NCBI RefSeq assembly: GCF_000972495.1
Contig: NZ_LATM01000001.1
Span: forward strand, 19,240 to 83,239
DNA length: 64,000 bases
Direction: 5' to 3'
DNA from: Hymenobacter terrenus
GTDB lineage: Bacteria > Bacteroidota > Bacteroidia > Cytophagales > Hymenobacteraceae
Positions within the stretch are counted from its first letter, which is position 1; each line of letters opens with the position of its first letter. Position numbers and translations under genes: made by a program. Below, piece after piece: positions 55,408 through 64,000 of the stretch. Below the pieces are notes generated by a model, which worked only from the letters and a program-made list of their open reading frames with translations, had not been told where the DNA came from and did not search any database.

Positions 55408-56244
55408 GCCACCCCTGTTCCCACTACTGTCCCCATTGACCAGCGCTTTGCGCAACTCATTCAGCAGTTTGGCCTAACTAAAAATAGCTTCGCCATCTCA
55501 TTGGGTAAAACTGCCAGCGTAATACAGCACCTTATTGACGGCCGCAACAAACCAGGTTACGACCTGCTGTGCAAGGTTTTTGAGATTTACCCAAATGTGT
55601 CGAGAGACTGGTTGCTGCTTGGTCGCGGTCCGATGCTCGTCAGCAGTGAGCCCGCGCCTAAAGTCCCGGCACCCGCTGCTCTTGCTACACCCGAGGCACC
55701 GCTGGAGCCCATCGATTTATCGGATGTTGAGGCGCCAACGCAGCGCCGTTCCGGGCCCGGTGTAGCGGGCTCTCGCCTCCAGCCCGCCGAAATCGCGGCC
55801 ACCTTAGCCTTGGCTGCCACCGCCAACCAACCCGCTTGCGCCGCCACTGCCGCATCCGACGAAATAGCCGCCGCGCCCATCGCCGCCTCAGTGCCCGATG
55901 CTCCAGCTGCCACCGATGCTGCGGCTCCGGCCAGGCAATTGGAAATGCCTCAAGCTCCCGTCGTGCCTATTTCAGAAGCTGCAGCCTACAATCCATCGCA
56001 ACCAGAAGTGCCACCGATTGCGCCCGCTCCCGCGCCGCCTGCTCCTTACGCTGCACCGCTTCCACCCCTTGCGCCAGCCGCCACACCCGCGAGTCCTTCG
56101 CCCGAAACCTACGTGGCCGCCGCCCTTCATGCCCAACACCTCCAGCACCAGTTGGCCATGGCCGAGCTACGCAACCAGCACCTGCTAGAGCAACAGCAGA
56201 TGCTGCGCGAAATGCTGGCCATGGCCCGTCAAGCCATGGTCTGA
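55405..56244 (+). CDS. XRE-like DNA-binding protein with long Ala/Pro-rich tail
   Basis: A 279-residue protein from ATG 55405. Residues 8-70 form a helix-turn-helix of the phage-repressor type: RFAQLIQQFGLTKNSFAISL-GKTASVIQHLIDGRNKPGYDLLCKV. It ends with FEIYPNVSRDWLLLGRGPM, a layout common in Bacteroidota repressors. Residues 80-245 are a low-complexity Ala/Pro linker. The C-terminal 40 residues form a Gln/Leu coiled coil (QHLQHQLAMAELRNQHLLEQ) for oligomerisation. Palindromes overlap its start and promoter, so self-regulation is likely. Convergent with mtaB, 32 bp apart. Confidence 0.88.
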   Translation: MATPVPTTVPIDQRFAQLIQQFGLTKNSFAISLGKTASVIQHLIDGRNKPGYDLLCKVFEIYPNVSRDWLLLGRGPMLVSSEPAPKVPAPAALATPEAPLEPIDLSDVEAPTQRRSGPGVAGSRLQPAEIAATLALAATANQPACAATAASDEIAAAPIAASVPDAPAATDAAAPARQLEMPQAPVVPISEAAAYNPSQPEVPPIAPAPAPPAPYAAPLPPLAPAATPASPSPETYVAAALHAQHLQHQLAMAELRNQHLLEQQQMLREMLAMARQAMV

Positions 56245-56276
56245 GCCACGGAATTCGACTAAGCTGGGCAAGTGAT

Positions 56277-57611
56277 TCAGACGAGAATGCCGACTTCCTC
56301 AGCTTCCATGAGCCCGAAGGCATTTACACCGGTCAGGCGCAGGCTTTTCATCTCGCCCACCAGCAGTGGGTCGTAATTCGCGACTACGCGGATGTAGTTG
56401 GGGGTGAAGCCTTCCATTCGGCCATCGGTGACGTCGTCTTCAAACAGCACATCGGTTTCCAGGCCCAAGTGCTGCTCGTAGAAAAACCGCTTTTTCTTCT
56501 CCGATAAGCTGCGCAGCTGGGTGGTGCGCTCGTGCCGCACCCGGTCCTGCACCCGGCCGGGTAGGGTGGGAGCCAGCGTATCGGGCCGCTCCGAGTACGG
56601 GAAAACGTGCAAGTAGCTGATGGGTAGCTCGTTCAGGAAGTTGTAAGTATCCAGAAAATCTGCGTCCGTTTCGCCGGGAAAGCCTACAATCACATCTACC
56701 CCAATGCAAGCGTGCGGCATTAATTCCTTGATTCGGGCTACCCGGCTAGCGTAGAGCGCCCGCCGGTAGCGGCGCCGCATCAGCCCCAGAATCTTATCCG
56801 AACCGCTTTGCAAGGGGATGTGGAAGTGCGGCATGAAGCGTGCCGAAGCAGCTACGGTGTCCAAAATGTCATCGGTGAGCAAGTTGGGCTCGCAACTGCT
56901 GACACGGAAGCGCCGAATGCCCGTTACGCCATCTAGGGCGTTCACCAGCTGGGTAAAGTCTTCGCGCCGCTCTCGTTCCGGGCCTTGCAAGCCGAAGTCG
57001 CCCAAGTTCACACCAGTCAGCACGATTTCCTTCACGCCAGTTTCGGCCAGTCGCTCCACGCGTTCCACCACGCTGGCGATGCTGCCCGAGCGGCTGCCCC
57101 CACGCGCCAGCGGAATGGTGCAGAATGAGCAGGAATAATCGCAGCCGTCCTGTACCTTGAGGAAGGTGCGGGTGCGGTCGCCAAAGGAGTGCGCGGCATG
57201 AAACTCCGTCGCCGCCGAAATAGGCGAGGCGTGTACCTGCCCCGGCTGTCCGGCCGCGGGCTTCTTAAAATCGGCGAGAATATCTACCAACTGAAATTTC
57301 TCGGCCGCGCCGAGCACGGCACTCACTCCGGGAATTTCCGCAATTTCCTGGGGTTTAAGCTGTGCGTAGCAGCCCACAATGGCCACAAAGGCGTCGGGGT
57401 TGTGCTTGAGAGCCTGCTGCACCACCTTCCGGCACTTGCGGTCGGCATGGTCGGTGACAGAGCAGGTATTAATAACGTATAAATCGGCTCCGGCTTCGAA
57501 GGAGATTTTCTGAAAGCCTTTATCCTCAAACTGCCGGCCAATAGCCGACGTCTCAGAAAAGTTCAGCTTGCAGCCGAGCGTATAAAAGGCAACTGATTGA
57601 GGGGTGGACAT
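56277..57611 (-). CDS. mtaB: tRNA t6A37 methylthiotransferase MtaB
   Basis: A 444-residue radical-SAM enzyme that converts t6A37 of ANN-decoding tRNAs to ms2t6A. N-terminal MTTase domain with iron-sulfur cysteines in YTLGCKLNFSETSAI, VINTCSVTDHADRKC and AIVGCYAQLKP; radical-SAM CxxxCxxC in DGCDYSCSFCTIPLARGGSR; HIPLQSGSDKIL; and C-terminal TRAM. The absence of the e-MtaB signature and the VTDHADRK form fit bacterial MtaB. The start codon lies just past a -7 box, so the message may be leaderless or nearly so. Confidence 0.95.
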   Translation of the reverse strand: MSTPQSVAFYTLGCKLNFSETSAIGRQFEDKGFQKISFEAGADLYVINTCSVTDHADRKCRKVVQQALKHNPDAFVAIVGCYAQLKPQEIAEIPGVSAVLGAAEKFQLVDILADFKKPAAGQPGQVHASPISAATEFHAAHSFGDRTRTFLKVQDGCDYSCSFCTIPLARGGSRSGSIASVVERVERLAETGVKEIVLTGVNLGDFGLQGPERERREDFTQLVNALDGVTGIRRFRVSSCEPNLLTDDILDTVAASARFMPHFHIPLQSGSDKILGLMRRRYRRALYASRVARIKELMPHACIGVDVIVGFPGETDADFLDTYNFLNELPISYLHVFPYSERPDTLAPTLPGRVQDRVRHERTTQLRSLSEKKKRFFYEQHLGLETDVLFEDDVTDGRMEGFTPNYIRVVANYDPLLVGEMKSLRLTGVNAFGLMEAEEVGILV

Positions 57612-57618
57612 AGTCCCA

Positions 57619-57626
57619 CAAAGGTA
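57619..57626 (-). promoter_or_regulatory. -7 promoter box directly in front of mtaB
   Basis: TACCTTTG on the minus strand, only 7 bp before the mtaB start codon, implying a leader of about 0-3 nt. Confidence 0.5.
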
Positions 57627-57696
57627 CGGCTACTATGGTTTTTGACGGTGCCATAATCAAGTACTGAGGATATGGATTAAAAACAACTCAAGTTAT

Positions 57697-59559
57697 TTAC
57701 TTCCGCGCAAAGTCTTCCAGTGAAACCTGTTCCATAGCCTTACCTAATTCCAACTGGTCATCCGTCACGCCTGTGTCGCGGTCCCATACTTTCCGACTCA
57801 CGTTATCGAACGTGACAACGCCTGCAGGTGATACGACCCCAAACCCATCATTAAAGCAGTAGTAGGCAAAGGGAATAGGTTGCGTAGCCAGGAGGTCGCG
57901 GCTCCATACGTAAGAAGTAGCTGGCAGATTAAGCTGGCGCAGCAGCGTGGCCGCCACATCCGTCTGCGAGCCAATGGCCGATACCACCCGGCCGCGGGCT
58001 CCAGCACGCAACGCGCCACCTGCCAGCAATAGCGGGATGTGAAATTTTTCGGGGCTTTGGTTGGAGGAGTTGCCGGGTAGGATATGGCCGTGGTCGGCTA
58101 CCAGTACGAGCAGCGTATGGGCGTACCAAGGCTGCTTTTGGGCCTCCTGCAGAAATTTCCCCAACGTATAATCTGTATAGTAAACGGAATTGCGAAACAG
58201 TTCCTCTTCGGCCTTACCCGGGAATTTGGCTTTCATTGGCACCTCGAAAGGCTCGTGGCTGCTCAGCGTAAAAGCCGTGACGAAAAACGGCTGTGGCTGT
58301 TGTTGTAAATCGCCCAGCATACGGTCGAAAAGCGCTCCGTCGTGAGCACCCCACTTGGAGTTCTGGTCGGCAGTGGCAAAATTAGTCCGCTCCGTAAACT
58401 GCTCGTAGCCGGCTGTTTGTAGGTAGCTTTTCATGTTGGCAAACGCTAACTCACCGCCGTAGTAGTAGTGCGAATGGTAGCCCACCGCCGCCAATGAGCG
58501 GCACAGGTGCGGCAGATGTTCCGTTTTACGCGGAAACTTAATGATGCTCGTAGTGGGCTGGTTCGGGTAGCCGGAGAGTAGCGATACGAGCCCTTTCTGG
58601 CTACGGTCGCCGGCCGCGTAGATGTTACTAAAGAGAATACCGGTGCGTGCCAAGCTGTCCAGGTTCGGTGTTACGCCTGCCTCCCCACCCACGCAGCCTA
58701 CTAGCTTGGCCGTGAAGCTTTCGAGGATGATAAACAGAACATTGGGCCGCGTTTCGGTGAGCAGTAGAGTTGTAGAATCGGGCAGCGTGGGGGCGCCCAC
58801 TGCTCGGGGGTAAATTCCTGCCACCAGCCTTTGGGCCGTGCTATCAGGCATAAAAGGCTGCAATGGCCGCTCATCCGCCCGCAGAATGAGGGCACTCATC
58901 AGGTTCCAGGGCGCATTAAGGGCGGCGTGGTTGGCGAAGGCGACGCGGGAAAAATAAACATCGCTCTGATTTATCGGAATCTGCTGGGTGCCACCGCGCA
59001 AGGGCACCACCAGCAGCGCTGCGTACAGCAGGCCCGCGAAGGCCGCCCGGCTGCGTCCAAACCAAGCCGGCAGCGGCGCCAGCGGCCCCACTACCTTTTT
59101 ATACAGCCACCAGCTGCTCACCAGGAACCCCGCCAGCAACAGCAGGAGCAGCAAGATGGGCGCGCTGCCTGCTGAGGCCGCCATTTCCTTGGGCGAATTC
59201 AGGTATTGTAGTGGGGTATCATCGAGCCGGAAGCCCCAGGTACGGTACAGCTCTAAATCAGCCGTTATCAAGAAAGCCAAAAACAGGCCCATTGCTATCG
59301 AATAGGCACTGATCAGTCCTTGAAGCGGAAGTCGTGGTAACAGGCTGCCAATTATAAAGAGTACGAACGGCAGCAGGCATAGGTATGCCGCCGCCGAAGC
59401 GTCCAGGCGCAGGCCATAAGCGAAAGTGCCCAGGATGGTAGCAAACGGCAGCTGGGTGGTCGCGGCATGTTCATATCCTAGAAACAGGGCCCGACTCAGC
59501 CCAAAAAACAGCAGCCAGAACAAGAAGTAGCGTGGCTGAAACGCAAAGCGATTTTTCAC
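57697..59559 (-). CDS. LTA-synthase-family membrane sulfatase
   Basis: A 620-residue inner-membrane protein. Five N-terminal helices (about residues 10-200) are followed by an external sulfatase-fold domain: NVLFIILESFTAKLVG (metal Glu and nucleophile Thr), AGDRSQKGLVSLLSGYPNQP, and LVLVADHGHILPGNSSNQSP (metal-binding Asp-His). The family moves phosphoglycerol or phosphoethanolamine groups to surface glycans or lipids. The Gram-negative setting suggests decoration of LPS or periplasmic glucans rather than teichoic acid. Monocistronic, followed by the convergent-free mtaB. Confidence 0.93.
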   Translation of the reverse strand: MKNRFAFQPRYFLFWLLFFGLSRALFLGYEHAATTQLPFATILGTFAYGLRLDASAAAYLCLLPFVLFIIGSLLPRLPLQGLISAYSIAMGLFLAFLITADLELYRTWGFRLDDTPLQYLNSPKEMAASAGSAPILLLLLLLAGFLVSSWWLYKKVVGPLAPLPAWFGRSRAAFAGLLYAALLVVPLRGGTQQIPINQSDVYFSRVAFANHAALNAPWNLMSALILRADERPLQPFMPDSTAQRLVAGIYPRAVGAPTLPDSTTLLLTETRPNVLFIILESFTAKLVGCVGGEAGVTPNLDSLARTGILFSNIYAAGDRSQKGLVSLLSGYPNQPTTSIIKFPRKTEHLPHLCRSLAAVGYHSHYYYGGELAFANMKSYLQTAGYEQFTERTNFATADQNSKWGAHDGALFDRMLGDLQQQPQPFFVTAFTLSSHEPFEVPMKAKFPGKAEEELFRNSVYYTDYTLGKFLQEAQKQPWYAHTLLVLVADHGHILPGNSSNQSPEKFHIPLLLAGGALRAGARGRVVSAIGSQTDVAATLLRQLNLPATSYVWSRDLLATQPIPFAYYCFNDGFGVVSPAGVVTFDNVSRKVWDRDTGVTDDQLELGKAMEQVSLEDFARK

Positions 59560-59746
59560 GTGGTAAAGATAGCCGACTGCTAAGGCTAAGAAAGAGGAGC
59601 AGCACTTGCTGCCTGATTATTGATTTTGTAATTTTAAAATGAAATAGTGGGTACTCACTTTAAGGGGGATGTTGCCTAAAAAATACTTTTTATTGAAAAA
59701 CACCTTTTATTTTGAGGGGTAATGAATGCGAAACTGATTCGTGTTT

Positions 59747-59754
59747 TATCTTTG
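59747..59754 (+). promoter_or_regulatory. -7 promoter box for glnN
   Basis: TATCTTTG, 57 bp before the start codon. The upstream stretch 59560-59746 is AT-rich with no gene. Confidence 0.5.
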
Positions 59755-59810
59755 CCATAAGTTTAAGAAGTCACCATCTCTAATATTACCCCGCCTGGTT
59801 ACCAACCCAT

Positions 59811-62000
<2,190 letters not shown>

Positions 62001-62065
62001 TCGTCAAAGGACGGAATCGGGTCCGGTGTTGGGTGGGAATTCTCGCCGCGCCCCGGTTTTGAAAG

Positions 62066-62092
62066 AGGTACCTCAGTGGGGTGCCTTTTTTT
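62066..62092 (+). terminator. Terminator of glnN
   Basis: Stem AGGTACCT/GGGTGCCT with two T-G wobble pairs, followed by T7. Confidence 0.65.
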
Positions 62093-62154
62093 GTTTGCAA
62101 TCCGCAAACGATTGCGGTACCGTAGTACAACGAAAAATTAGTCTATTGACTGAG

Positions 62155-62712
62155 CTACTGATTTCTGGCCTGCTTGGGGCGCTTGGGCTGCGCGCTGGCT
62201 GGGGCGGCTAGTAGTAAGGGCAGTCGGGGCGCGAGGGCGTCTTCTTCGTCATCGACTACCTCTACTCCGCTGCCAGGGTCGGGGACCAGCATCTTCCAAG
62301 TGGCATGGCGTAGCTCATCCAGTTTATCCAAGGCGTCGCTGACGGTGGCATTGGTCTTTAGCTTATCAAAGAAGCCGCTTTTGTTGCCCACGGCTATCAG
62401 TTTCTCGATAACAAAGGGCAGCACCCAGCCTACTACATTGGACGCCAATGCCCCACGCAGGCCCAAGCGCATGAGCAGGCGTACGGTCATCTGTTCCACC
62501 AGCAGGGCCCGCGCCGCGGGCAGGGCTTTGTCGGCTAGGAAATCGGCAACCAGCTTCAGGTTGCCTTTTTCCACCTCAGCCCGAAGCACGTCCTGAACTG
62601 AATCAAGGGCGCGGGCGGCCAGCTGGCGAAACAGGCGGCCGGTTTGCCAAGCTGCTAACCCAGTGAGGCGAGCGGCTCCGATGAGGGTGGGCATGAAGCG
62701 TGGCTTTTTCAT
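62155..62712 (-). CDS. Hypothetical conserved-looking helical protein
   Basis: A 185-residue protein. The first 110 residues are helical and moderately hydrophobic (ALDSVQDVLRAEVEKGNLKL, VADFLADKALPAARALLVEQ, LASNVVGWVLPFVIEKL), suggesting membrane association. The last 50 residues are acidic then Pro/Ala-rich. No signal peptide or catalytic motif is seen; the family is not recognised. Convergent with glnN. Confidence 0.7.
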   Translation of the reverse strand: MKKPRFMPTLIGAARLTGLAAWQTGRLFRQLAARALDSVQDVLRAEVEKGNLKLVADFLADKALPAARALLVEQMTVRLLMRLGLRGALASNVVGWVLPFVIEKLIAVGNKSGFFDKLKTNATVSDALDKLDELRHATWKMLVPDPGSGVEVVDDEEDALAPRLPLLLAAPASAQPKRPKQARNQ

Positions 62713-62900
62713 GAAACCGGGGAAGACGGGAGGCTAATGTGCCCGCAAAGGAACGCACGGCCTGTCGAATGGGTTAAATTCCTCAAGAGGTAATGAATAA
62801 AAGCAGTATTGTCATTTTCAGTCTGCGGACCGTAGAATCACAATCCCGTCGTGTTTTACTTATTAATTTTACGCCCCTAGGTCGCGCTTTTTCCGGAAAC

Positions 62901-63266
62901 ATGTCTGATTTGCTGCTGGATATAAATTTACAACAACTACCAGATGACTATCTCGGGGGAGAATGGCAGGTGGCCAGCCGCGTCCTGAACCGCAATGACC
63001 CCGCCAGCCCTTTGGCGCAAGCTACCCGCGTGATACTGAAGCCTGGCCAAGTGGAAACCCAAGCGTCCGGCGTTGGAGTCGGCCAAACTGGTAACTGGGA
63101 AGTGATGCGTGATGAGATACTGAACCGTCCTTATCTCAGCTTTAATTTACCCAACGAAGCCACCCGCGCCCTAGTAACGCGTCTGCGCCGCTCAGCCGAT
63201 GGCGCGCGAAGCCAACTCAACCTGTATTTCGCCTCGGGCATGGAAATGCAGCTCAACCGCGCCTGA
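62901..63266 (+). CDS. Hypothetical small soluble protein
   Basis: A 121-residue protein from ATG 62901 (MSDLLLDINLQQLPDDYLGG). The frame extends to 62793, but the extension (an AT-rich, Arg/Ser-containing lead) is unlikely to be translated. The sequence WQVASRVLNRNDPASPLAQA and NWEVMRDEILNRPYLSFNLP suggests a compact alpha/beta fold. No known domain; the following PAS gene is 39 bp away on the same strand, so the two may be co-transcribed. Confidence 0.72.
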   Translation: MSDLLLDINLQQLPDDYLGGEWQVASRVLNRNDPASPLAQATRVILKPGQVETQASGVGVGQTGNWEVMRDEILNRPYLSFNLPNEATRALVTRLRRSADGARSQLNLYFASGMEMQLNRA

Positions 63267-63305
63267 TTTTAACTAATTTGGAATCTTAAAGTCACTTAGT
63301 ACTCC

Positions 63306-63836
63306 GTGAGCACTTTGCCGTCCGTCCCTTCGCTGCCTGTCTCCTCCGAAAATGGCTTAGTAGGCCCCGAACAATTTGCCTTTCTGGCTGACCTCATTCC
63401 GCAATTAGTCTGGATAACTGACCCCACCGGGTTTCATACTTATTTCAATCAGCGCTGGATTGATTTTACGGGCTACACCCTAGCCGACAGTGTGGGACCG
63501 GACATGTGGAACAACCTGTTGCACCCCGACGACCGCGCCCGGGCCCGCGAAATCTGGGGACATTCGCTGGCTACCGGCGATTACTACCGTATCGAGTACC
63601 GTTTCAAAGCCAAGAACGGTTCGTACCGCTGGTTTTTGGGGCAGGCCCTGCCGCGCCGGGGCCACGATGGTGAAATCATCGCCTGGTTCGGCACTTGCAC
63701 CGATATTCAGGAGCAACGTGAACTGCGTGAGCAACTTGAAGCTGCGTATTCTGACTTAGAAGCCAAAGTGATATTCCGTACCCTGGATTTAGAGCGCGAA
63801 GTGCAGTCGCTCAAGCAGCAGTTGGGTGAAAAGTAA
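63306..63836 (+). CDS. PAS-domain protein with C-terminal coiled coil
   Basis: A 176-residue protein from GTG 63306. Residues 20-145 form a PAS/PAC sensor (FLADLIPQLVWITDPTGFHT, YFNQRWIDFTGYTLADSVGP, WNNLLHPDDRARAREIWGHS, YRIEYRFKAKNGSYRWFLGQ). The end is a coiled coil (REQLEAAYSDLEAKVIFRTL), the usual connector to a histidine kinase, but the protein stops before any kinase domain. It may act as a stand-alone sensor or be a kinase fragment. The remaining 164 bp to the window end hold no recognised gene. Confidence 0.88.
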   Translation: MSTLPSVPSLPVSSENGLVGPEQFAFLADLIPQLVWITDPTGFHTYFNQRWIDFTGYTLADSVGPDMWNNLLHPDDRARAREIWGHSLATGDYYRIEYRFKAKNGSYRWFLGQALPRRGHDGEIIAWFGTCTDIQEQRELREQLEAAYSDLEAKVIFRTLDLEREVQSLKQQLGEK

Positions 63837-64000
63837 TATGCAAAACTTTTTCGGACATTAACGGAAGTGATTCTTGACGAACGTTTCTGTCAGTTACCGG
63901 GAAATTAGAAAGCTGGTCGCATATTGACTGGATAGTAATACAAGAGAAAGGAAAGTCCTGCTGACGTGCAGCTGGCTTCTATTCCTGTCAGGAAGCTAGG

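Noticed and set aside
55152..55439. Open frame of 95 codons upstream of the XRE-like gene
   Set aside because: It runs through the promoter and palindromes and overlaps the HTH start; no recognisable protein features.

Overview
The window looks like chromosomal DNA from a GC-rich member of the Bacteroidota, most likely Hymenobacter or a close Cytophagales relative. The evidence is the gene families (type III glutamine synthetase, ATP-dependent PEPCK, MtaB and MiaB, LptE-family lipoprotein, TssD-type Hcp, Porin_10-like porin, POT transporter), the recurrent Bacteroidota -7 promoter box TAnnTTTG, and a conserved miaB / sigma-54 activator / lptE / secG / groES-groEL gene run. The genus is inferred from overall character, not from a marker gene.

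Positions 1-9480 are accessory DNA ending at a tRNA-Asp gene. They hold a truncated-by-window subtilase-like secreted protein, a frameshifted beta-helix protein fragment, and a mobile stretch. In that stretch a serine recombinase lies between two small elements bounded by 38-bp, GGGG...TAAG-type inverted repeats resembling Tn3-family ends. A second, different 38-bp Tn3-like end, nested recombination-site-like repeats, three small unknown genes and a second serine recombinase follow. Next, on the minus strand, comes an interbacterial toxin cassette: a TssD (Hcp-like) effector with a C-terminal toxin domain, an immunity-like gene, the orphan tip of a second toxin, and a paralogous immunity-like gene.

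Positions 9481-64000 are mostly ordinary core genome: accA; lipid and lipoprotein genes; rtcB; rsmE; pckA; an AraC regulator and POT transporter; groEL/groES; secG, lptE, a sigma-54 activator and miaB in one minus-strand run; pabB; the Nif3/zinc-ribbon pair; a SMUG2-like glycosylase; a haem-type TonB receptor; lpxK; a porin; miaE; fahA; a SET protein; nfu/mrp; a GH2 glycosidase; a MacB-type permease; an XRE-like regulator; mtaB; an LTA-synthase-like sulfatase; glutamine synthetase III; and a PAS protein.

Three enzymes acting at or next to tRNA A37 (MiaB, MiaE, MtaB) are present. Intergenic regions carry long perfect hairpins, dispersed palindromic repeats and an unusual 21-bp-period tandem array between two convergent terminators. 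The most noteworthy items are the toxin cassette with its orphan toxin tip, the Tn3-end-flanked recombinase, and the 21-bp array.
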